From Planctomycetia bacterium (GTDB lineage Bacteria; Planctomycetota; Phycisphaerae; Phycisphaerales; SM1A02): a DNA stretch of 7,318 nt. How positions within the stretch are numbered: the stretch's first letter is position 1; each line of letters starts with the position of its first letter. Where the stretch lies: positions 1-7,318 of the forward strand of contig SYHM01000038.1 in NCBI GenBank assembly GCA_005799205.1, given 5' to 3'. Shown here piece after piece: positions 1 through 5,274 of this stretch. The notes below the pieces were generated by a model. The model was not told the DNA's origin. It made no database searches and was given only the letters and a program-made list of their open reading frames with translations. Made by a program: the position numbers and the translations under genes.

Positions 1-2
1 CA

Positions 3-539
3 TCATCAGCTGCCGCAGCAACGTTCACTGTCGATGACACACACTCGATGTCACTCTTTCGCGTCACGCACATGGGAGCAGGAAGGTTCTGGGGGCGGTT
101 CAATGAGATCTCAGGAACTGCGCAGTACGCACCCGACTCAACGCTTGCGCTCGACATCACCATTGCCGTCAGCAGTGTCGACTGCGCGAACAAGAAGTTG
201 GATGGTCACTTGAAGAGCCCTGACTTCTTTAACGCAGTCGAGTATCCAACGATGAAGTTCGTCAGCACAGGTGCGAAGTCGCTCGGTGCGGGTCGATTTG
301 ACGTCACCGGAAACCTCACCATTCACGGTGTCACCAAGCCGATAACCGTCCCGATCGAGTGTTCGCCAGTTGTTGTGATGGGCGGGGCAGCCCGCGCAGG
401 ATTCGAGACGACCTTTGAGATCAAGCGCAGTGACTTCGGCATGAACTATGGTGTCGAGCATGGCGCAGTCAGCGATGAGACACGGGTGATCGTGTCGCTC
501 GAATGCGTCGACAAGTCGAAGGCACCAGCGAATCCATAG
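3..539 (+). CDS. YceI-family lipocalin-like protein, 5'-truncated by window edge
   Basis: YceI proteins are secreted or periplasmic beta-barrels of lipocalin-like fold that bind polyisoprenoid-type lipids; the physiological role is usually unknown. The frame is open from the first bases, and residues before the first internal Met (codon at 48) already belong to the family: an Ala-rich stretch that looks like the end of a signal peptide, then ATFTVDDTHS, the usual mature start before strand 1 (family style HSxxxFRVxHMG). The real start is therefore upstream of the window. Further family signatures are GRFNEISGT, the block HLKSPDFFNAVEYPTMKF, GNLTIHGVTKPI and the C-terminal region FEIKRSDFGMNYG. 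About 178 residues are visible, close to a full mature domain. The gene ends with TAG at 537-539. The next gene starts 110 bp on, so it is probably not tightly coupled to it. The family call is strong; the ligand and role are unknown. Confidence 0.93.
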   Translation, partial: SSAAAATFTVDDTHSMSLFRVTHMGAGRFWGRFNEISGTAQYAPDSTLALDITIAVSSVDCANKKLDGHLKSPDFFNAVEYPTMKFVSTGAKSLGAGRFDVTGNLTIHGVTKPITVPIECSPVVVMGGAARAGFETTFEIKRSDFGMNYGVEHGAVSDETRVIVSLECVDKSKAPANP

Positions 540-649
540 ACGCCCGCTGTGTGAACGACCTGCTTGTGCACACTCTTTGGTTGCGCGCAACCCCAAACCG
601 AGGGGTCGCATTCGACGGTTCGTGATCGAACGATGTTGGTGATCCCACG
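540..649. promoter_or_regulatory. 110-bp intergenic gap, possible promoter/terminator region
   Basis: This gap lies between the YceI-family gene and the membrane-protein gene. It holds a perfect 14-bp palindrome (579-592), an overlapping weak stem CCCC (591-594) with GGGG (602-605), and a small inverted repeat GTTCG-TGAT-CGAAC (618-631). I see no convincing -35/-10 pair and no T-run after either stem, so neither a promoter nor an intrinsic terminator can be assigned firmly. An in-frame TGA at 623-625 bounds the possible start of the next gene. Confidence 0.35.
579..592. repeat. Perfect 14-bp palindrome GGTTGCGCGCAACC
   Basis: Read directly from the sequence: the 14 bases equal their own reverse complement. 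It sits 40 bp after the YceI stop and 58 bp before the next start. As RNA it could form a 5-bp stem with a 4-base loop, but no U-tract follows. As DNA it could be a dimeric regulator site. The CC at its 3' end is shared with the alternative CCCC/GGGG stem. The function is unknown. Confidence 0.4.
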
Positions 650-1522
650 ATGATTGAAAGCGCGATCGAATCGGTGTTGTTGCCCCTCGCCTGCGCGGTG
701 GCGATTCTGCTGATGCCGCGCCTGCCGTGGAGTACCGAAAGCACTCAGCGCGAGGAGTCGTGGTCTGGCTCGCTCGCAGTCGCCTTACTGGTCATTCTCA
801 CACTGTTCATGCTCGAGGGGACAGGTTTCACGAGCCTCGCACAGCGGTGGTACTGGATCTCGGTGACGGCGTTCATCATCGGCGTCGGAGGATTGTTCGA
901 GAGTGGGCGTCACGGCACGACGATCAACAGCGCAGCGATTGTTCTTGGAGTTCTCGTGCTGCGCATTCCAGCATTCGACTCTCTCACAGAGCGCGTGGCA
1001 CTCGCATTGATCGCGCTACTCGGCGCTTCGATCATTCGGCCACTCATGCTGCGCGATCCAGTACGAACCCCCAGTGCGATTGCCGTTTCGTGCGCGAGTC
1101 TTTCTGTTGTCATGCTCGCTGCTGGAAGCTTGAAGTTCGCGCTTGTCGCTGCAGCTCTCGCCGCACTCTGCACCGCCGCAGCACTCCTGGCATGCGTGAG
1201 CCGTACGTTTTCGGCGGGCAGGTCGCTTGCGATCGGCGCCGTCACGGTCTCACTCACGCTCGCGCTTTGTGGCTACGGATATCACTCAGAGAGCGGCGTT
1301 GCGCCGTCGAACTTTGCAGCGCTCTGGATCGCGCCGTTTCTCTTGGCGATTCCGCTTGCGGGCCGAAGTGCACGATGGGCAACTGTCACCCTCACACTCA
1401 TCACGCTGCTGTGCGCAGGCGCAGCGGCGCGAGCGCTTTATGCGATCGAGCAGGCGGAGGCACTCGATCAAGACTCATCCTCTTACACTTCGAACACAGA
1501 GGGACAATCCAATGAGTCATGA
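650..1522 (+). CDS. Polytopic integral membrane protein of unknown function
   Basis: I do not recognise a family. The 290-residue product is strongly hydrophobic, with about nine or ten likely membrane segments at roughly residues 6-23, 41-56, 66-82, 92-107, 115-131, 142-160, 162-182, 193-210, 222-238 and 244-264. A short polar tail (about 266-290, rich in D, S, E and N) follows. Loops are short, and no catalytic motif, ATP-binding site or substrate signature is visible. The ATG at 650 is the first possible start because an in-frame TGA lies at 623-625; the Shine-Dalgarno is weak. Its stop (TGA 1520-1522) lies inside xylA, an 11-bp overlap that suggests co-translation. Because xylA follows, a sugar-related transport role is tempting, but nothing in the protein supports it; another membrane function is equally possible. 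The coding call is strong, the function unknown. Confidence 0.8.
   Translation: MIESAIESVLLPLACAVAILLMPRLPWSTESTQREESWSGSLAVALLVILTLFMLEGTGFTSLAQRWYWISVTAFIIGVGGLFESGRHGTTINSAAIVLGVLVLRIPAFDSLTERVALALIALLGASIIRPLMLRDPVRTPSAIAVSCASLSVVMLAAGSLKFALVAAALAALCTAAALLACVSRTFSAGRSLAIGAVTVSLTLALCGYGYHSESGVAPSNFAALWIAPFLLAIPLAGRSARWATVTLTLITLLCAGAAARALYAIEQAEALDQDSSSYTSNTEGQSNES
1498..1504 (+). promoter_or_regulatory. Ribosome binding site that sets the xylA start
   Basis: AGAGGGA lies 7 bases before the ATG at 1512, within the last codons of the upstream membrane-protein gene. It is the clearest Shine-Dalgarno-like sequence seen before any start in the window. It favours the start at 1512 over the long open extension in the same frame further upstream. 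Confidence 0.6.
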
Positions 1523-2849
1523 GTACTTCCCATCGATTGCGCCACTGAGCTGGAATCCCGCGCCGAGCAGTGAGAGCGCATCGCATCGCCATCCGCGGTT
1601 TCGTTTCTACGACGCAAGTGAGAAGGTCGAAGGGAAGTCCATGCACGATCACTTGCGCTTCGCAGCGTGCTACTGGCACACGATGCGCAATGGACTCAGC
1701 GACCCATTCGGCGCCGCGACGGCACGGACTCCGTGGGATGACCAGAGCGATTCGATCCCAAATGCAAAGCGCCGCGCAGAAGCGTTCTTCGAGTTTCTTA
1801 CGAAGTGTCAGATCACTCGGTGGTGCTTTCACGATCGCGATCTTGCTCCAGAAGGCGAGACGATCGCGCACTCAGAGCGGAATCTCGATGAACTCGTTGA
1901 TCATGTTGCGGCGCTGCAGAAAGCCACCAATCGACGACTCTTGTGGGGCACCGCCAATCTGTTTTCTCACCCACGCTATGTGCACGGAGCAGCCACGAGT
2001 CCGTCGGTCGATGTCTTTCTGAGCGCAGCAGCGCAGGTTCGAAAAGCAATTGAGGTGACGCACGCGCTCGGTGGAGAGGGATATGTGCTGTGGGGGGGTC
2101 GCGAGGGATATGACACGCTGCTAAACACCGATCTCGCGCGCGAACGCGAGCAGTTGGCACGGTTTCTGCACCTTGCATCTGACTACGCGCAATCGATTGG
2201 GTTTCGCGGAGTTCTGCTGATCGAACCAAAGCCACACGAACCAACGACTCATCAGTACGACAGCGACAGCGAAGCAACGCTCAATTTTCTGCGAGAGTTC
2301 GGGCTGTTTGGAAAGTTCCAACTCAATCTCGAAACGAACCACGCAACGCTCGCGGGCCATTCCATGGAACACGAACTGACGGTTGCGCGCGCGGCGGGGG
2401 CGCTCGGGTCGATCGATGCGAACATGGGAACGGTCGGACTGGGGTGGGACACTGATCGCTTTCCAACCGATGTCGCCCTCACAACACAGATCATGCTCGC
2501 AGTGCTCACGATGGGAGGACTCTCGCACGGCGGATTGAACTTCGATGCGAAGCGCCGCCGCGCGAGCTTTGAGCCAGTCGATCTCTTTCATTCACACGCG
2601 GCAGGCATGGACGCCTTCGCGCTCGGGCTCAAGGCCGCTGCGCGGATTCGCGCAGACGGTCGAGTGCAGGAGTTTGTTCGCGAGCGATACGCCTCGTGGG
2701 ACGCGCCACTGGGCAGGAAGATTCGAGCTGGGGAACTCACGCTCGCGCAGTGCGCCCAAGAAGCGGCGAACTCGGGGACCGTAGTTGCCGCATCAGGCCG
2801 ACAGGAACTACTCGAGTCGATCGTGAATGAGCTGCTCTTCGGCGCCTAG
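1512..2849 (+). CDS. xylA: Xylose isomerase, class II type
   Basis: Cytoplasmic TIM-barrel enzyme that interconverts D-xylose and D-xylulose (also glucose/fructose) with two divalent metals, the entry step of xylose catabolism. The product has 445 residues, the length of class II enzymes (about 440). By family comparison the active site is complete: His107 and Asp110 in FHDRDLAPEG; Glu238 and Lys240 in IEPKP; Glu274 and His277 in LETNHATLAGH; Asp302 in GSIDAN; Asp313 and Asp315 in GWDTDRF; Asp345 in NFDAKRRR. These sit at a constant +6 offset from the E. coli residues. One deviation is visible: the usual NRGD after SIDA is NMGT here. The start at 1512 has a good ribosome site and an N-terminus (EYFPSIAPLSWNP) of class II style. 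It overlaps the upstream membrane gene by 11 bp and shares the last 4 bases, CTAG, with the convergent VWA gene. No xylulokinase is visible in the window. Confidence 0.96.
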   Translation: MSHEYFPSIAPLSWNPAPSSESASHRHPRFRFYDASEKVEGKSMHDHLRFAACYWHTMRNGLSDPFGAATARTPWDDQSDSIPNAKRRAEAFFEFLTKCQITRWCFHDRDLAPEGETIAHSERNLDELVDHVAALQKATNRRLLWGTANLFSHPRYVHGAATSPSVDVFLSAAAQVRKAIEVTHALGGEGYVLWGGREGYDTLLNTDLAREREQLARFLHLASDYAQSIGFRGVLLIEPKPHEPTTHQYDSDSEATLNFLREFGLFGKFQLNLETNHATLAGHSMEHELTVARAAGALGSIDANMGTVGLGWDTDRFPTDVALTTQIMLAVLTMGGLSHGGLNFDAKRRRASFEPVDLFHSHAAGMDAFALGLKAAARIRADGRVQEFVRERYASWDAPLGRKIRAGELTLAQCAQEAANSGTVVAASGRQELLESIVNELLFGA

Positions 2850-3880
2850 GGGGCGTGCACCGGCGCGACGTACCGGTACTCGCCGTTGTTTTCACTCGCG
2901 ATCTGTCGCAGCGTCGCCTCGCCGCCCTGGTCATGAAAGCCAATCGTGTTGATCTCTACAGCATGGGATGCGTTGAACTTCGAGATCGCCGCGAAGGTCT
3001 CATCGGGCACGAAGTTGCCGTCCGTGAGCAGATAGATCGCATCTGGGTTGAGTGTCGAAAGTGCGATTCGCATCGCGCCCGCTGGATCGGTGCCTCCACG
3101 CGCCGAGTCCCCGACGCTCTCAACATCCGCCCATTGAAAATAGTGCGCTTTGTTTGCAGCTGTCGCAGCAACCATTGCGGGCGACGGCATCGGCAACTCA
3201 AGATCATCAAAGAAGATGATGTAGAACGCATGATCGGTCGGCAGTCTGGTGACACTCCTCTTGAGTTCGAGGAGGACATGATCCAGTTTGGGATGGTTTT
3301 GGGCACTGAACATGCTGCCTGAGAAATCGAGGATGTACACGACACGCTTCGCTGCAGTCTCGACTCCCATGAACGAGGTTCCGGAGCCACCAGTCGCGCC
3401 CGGTCTTCCTCCCTTGCCCTTGCCGCCAGGAGAAACCAACACTGGGGCGACAGGTGGCGCCTTCACTGGAGGTTCCTCGGGTGGAGTGAATCCAATTCGA
3501 GGCAGCACGCGCATCGTCTCGTCTGCATCGTTTCCACTGGCGATCGGCGCGGCCTGATTCATGTCGGTGTTGGCATCTCCCAGTGGCTTGTCGTCTGGAT
3601 CGGGTGACGCAAGACCCGTATCAAATCCAGTCGCAGCCGCGCCAGGGCCGCTTCCAGCGCCGTCCGCTCCTCCAGGAGTTCCACCCCCTCCGACAACCTT
3701 TGCGCGGCGGTCTGGCGCGGGTGCTTCAGTGAGCGCATCGTCAACCGATGACCACCATGCAAAGAAGAGCACGAGTGCGCAAAGCAACGCAACCGATGGC
3801 AGCGCCTTGGTCCGATACGAACGCGGACACGAGCCAGAGGGGCTGATCGCCGGGTCAAGTGAGAGTGGGGAAGTGGTCAT
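2846..3880 (-). CDS. Membrane-anchored von Willebrand factor A (VWA) domain protein
   Basis: 344 residues. A short N-terminal tail is followed by one transmembrane anchor at about 27-43 (ALPSVALLCALVLFFAWW), then a long low-complexity Gly/Pro/Asp/Ala linker (about 50-170) and a VWA domain from about 178 to 338. The metal-ion-dependent adhesion site is intact: DFSGS (Asp185, Ser187, Ser189), the Thr in GGTDP (Thr264) and the Asp in LLTDG (Asp287). The domain is therefore expected to bind a divalent metal and a partner protein, probably outside the cytoplasm given a single N-terminal anchor. The end has the usual VWA strand and helix (INTIGFHD, LRQIASENNGEYRYV). The ATG at 3878-3880 is the only reasonable start, since an in-frame stop lies one codon upstream. 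The gene is divergent from the GTPase gene across 68 bp, which suggests shared control. VWA proteins of this layout are common in planctomycetes; the ligand is unknown. Confidence 0.88.
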   Translation of the reverse strand: MTTSPLSLDPAISPSGSCPRSYRTKALPSVALLCALVLFFAWWSSVDDALTEAPAPDRRAKVVGGGGTPGGADGAGSGPGAAATGFDTGLASPDPDDKPLGDANTDMNQAAPIASGNDADETMRVLPRIGFTPPEEPPVKAPPVAPVLVSPGGKGKGGRPGATGGSGTSFMGVETAAKRVVYILDFSGSMFSAQNHPKLDHVLLELKRSVTRLPTDHAFYIIFFDDLELPMPSPAMVAATAANKAHYFQWADVESVGDSARGGTDPAGAMRIALSTLNPDAIYLLTDGNFVPDETFAAISKFNASHAVEINTIGFHDQGGEATLRQIASENNGEYRYVAPVHAP

Positions 3881-3948
3881 CGGCTAGTATTTCGGCGGTT
3901 CCGCGCGTATCTATACGGTGGTGGGTTCATTCGTGATTCTCACGAACA
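3881..3948. promoter_or_regulatory. Divergent control region between VWA gene and GTPase gene
   Basis: These 68 bp must hold the start signals for both divergent genes. On the minus strand TATAGATA (3915 to 3908) is a plausible -10 element, about 28 bases from the VWA start, but no good -35 accompanies it. No clear + strand promoter is visible. No Shine-Dalgarno is evident before either gene. Before the GTPase gene that position is occupied by an inverted repeat (3930-3946). Confidence 0.4.
3930..3946. promoter_or_regulatory. Perfect inverted repeat TTCGTGA-TTC-TCACGAA, candidate operator
   Basis: Two perfect 7-base arms separated by TTC end two bases before the GTG start of the GTPase gene. 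As DNA it has the form of a dimeric repressor site and lies where it could affect both divergent genes. As RNA it would fold into a hairpin over the ribosome-landing region. No T-run follows, so it is not a terminator. The binding factor is unknown. The left arm plus one base (TTCGTGAT) also occurs at 619-626 before the membrane-protein gene, possibly by chance. Confidence 0.5.
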
Positions 3949-5274
3949 GTGAAATACCGACTCGGAGGTTCGTTGCGTCGCACATTACTCTCGAAGTTGC
4001 AATGTCCTCACTGCTGGAACAAGTTTCCCGTTGAGGATGTCCTGTGGATCGCTACCCATCCTGATCTGCGGGGCGATCCAGTGCTTTCCCCCGATGATCC
4101 GATTCGGTTTCTGCCTTCTCGGTTTACAACGTCGGGCGCTGCGCTCGACGCACGCGGTTCGACATGCCAGAGTCTCGCATGCCCGCGTTGCCATCTTGGA
4201 ATTGCTCCAGTACTGCTCGAACACCACGGGCGCATCCTCTCAATCGTTGGCACACCGAGCAGTGGCAAGAGTTATTTTCTGACGTCGTGCGTCTGGCAAC
4301 TCAGGCAGCGACTTGGAGAGGCGTTTGCGCTCGCGTTTTCGGATGCCGATCCAGTGTCAAATCGAGTGTTGGCATCGAACGAGCAGCAGCTCTTCTTACA
4401 AGACGATCCAGAGAAACTTGTCTTCCTCGAGAAGACACAACTCGAGGGATCGGCCTATGACAGCGTGCAACTCGAACCCGGGCAGGCGACCAATCTTCCG
4501 CAGCCCTATCTCTTCACAATTCGTCCAACCTCTCAACATGTCAATGCGCGAGGAGCAGCGCGTTTGACGGAGGTCCTCTGTTTGTATGACAACGCGGGCG
4601 AGCACTTTCTGCCTGGAGCTGAGAATCCACTCTCTCCAACAACCCAGCACCTTGCTCGATCGAAAAATCTCATGTTTGTGTTCGACCCAACACAGGACGC
4701 ACGCTTTCGCGCCCGACTTCGAGGAGTGAGCACAGATCCGCAACTCGGTCAATCAGCGCGTGCGTTTCGGCAGGACATCGTCCTGCTCGAGATGGCGTCG
4801 CGCGTGCGATTGCACGCTGGTACTCCCGCGGATGAGAAGCTTCGTCAACCGCTCACAATCGTGGTGACGAAGAGCGACATCTGGAAGAGCCTTCTGCCAA
4901 ACGAGGACATCTGTACCGACCCATACCTCATTGATCAACGTGAAGAGGGCGGATTCATCGGCGTGGTCGACAAGTCGCGGGTGGAACGGGTCAGCGACCA
5001 ACTCGAGGCACTCTTGGCGGGCATTGTTCCAGAGTTCGTATCGGCCGTGCGCGATACTGCGCTCAGGGTGTTGTATGTGCCAGTCAGCGCGACTGGGGTT
5101 TCGCCTGAGATCGAACGATCGAGCGGGATGTTGAAGGTGCGAGCATCGCAGATCAATCCGTGGTGGGTCACCGTTCCGTTCATCTACGAGTTTTCACGGT
5201 GGGGAAAGGTCGTCGGATCATCGCGCGATGCAGGCGCGATCACCGCTGAGACACACGCGACCGATGGCGCTTGA
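3949..5274 (+). CDS. Zinc-ribbon TRAFAC-class GTPase (DO-GTPase2-like)
   Basis: 441 residues, starting at GTG 3949; an in-frame TGA at 3934-3936 excludes any earlier start. The N-terminus has two cysteine pairs, CPHC (Cys19, Cys22) and CPRC (Cys78, Cys81), expected to form one zinc ribbon split by a 55-residue insertion that includes RFLPSRFT. The GTPase domain follows: P-loop GTPSSGKS (101-108), the DxxG switch in CLYDNAGEHF (Asp214 to Gly217), the guanine-specificity motif TKSD (307-310) and a G5-like VSATG (379-383). All nucleotide-binding motifs look intact. FSDADPVSN, TQHLARS and FVFDPTQD are phrases I recognise from planctomycete TRAFAC-clade GTPases paired with GAP1-N2 proteins, and such a protein follows here with an 11-bp overlap. 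The likely role is a GTP-driven switch in a conflict or signalling system, with the zinc ribbon as a binding module. Family assignment is from memory of motifs; the biological role is inferred. Confidence 0.88.
   Translation: MKYRLGGSLRRTLLSKLQCPHCWNKFPVEDVLWIATHPDLRGDPVLSPDDPIRFLPSRFTTSGAALDARGSTCQSLACPRCHLGIAPVLLEHHGRILSIVGTPSSGKSYFLTSCVWQLRQRLGEAFALAFSDADPVSNRVLASNEQQLFLQDDPEKLVFLEKTQLEGSAYDSVQLEPGQATNLPQPYLFTIRPTSQHVNARGAARLTEVLCLYDNAGEHFLPGAENPLSPTTQHLARSKNLMFVFDPTQDARFRARLRGVSTDPQLGQSARAFRQDIVLLEMASRVRLHAGTPADEKLRQPLTIVVTKSDIWKSLLPNEDICTDPYLIDQREEGGFIGVVDKSRVERVSDQLEALLAGIVPEFVSAVRDTALRVLYVPVSATGVSPEIERSSGMLKVRASQINPWWVTVPFIYEFSRWGKVVGSSRDAGAITAETHATDGA

Noticed and set aside
48..50. 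ATG at 48 as the start of the YceI-family gene
   Set aside because: The codons before it encode the conserved start of the mature YceI domain and the end of an Ala-rich signal-like stretch, so this Met is internal.
1227..1511. Upstream open extension of the xylA frame with an earlier ATG at 1227
   Set aside because: The extension lies wholly inside the membrane-protein gene and reads as Arg/Ser-rich out-of-frame sequence. The class II N-terminus and the ribosome site both point to 1512.
727..1515. Open frame of 262 codons on the + strand
   Set aside because: It is an Arg/His/Cys-rich translation typical of a shadow frame. The overlapping 650-1522 frame has clean membrane helices.
2870..2879. 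GTACCGGTAC 10-bp palindrome near the xylA/VWA junction, considered as a terminator
   Set aside because: It encodes conserved Tyr-Arg-Tyr-Val of the VWA domain end, has no T-run on either strand, and is short enough to be chance.
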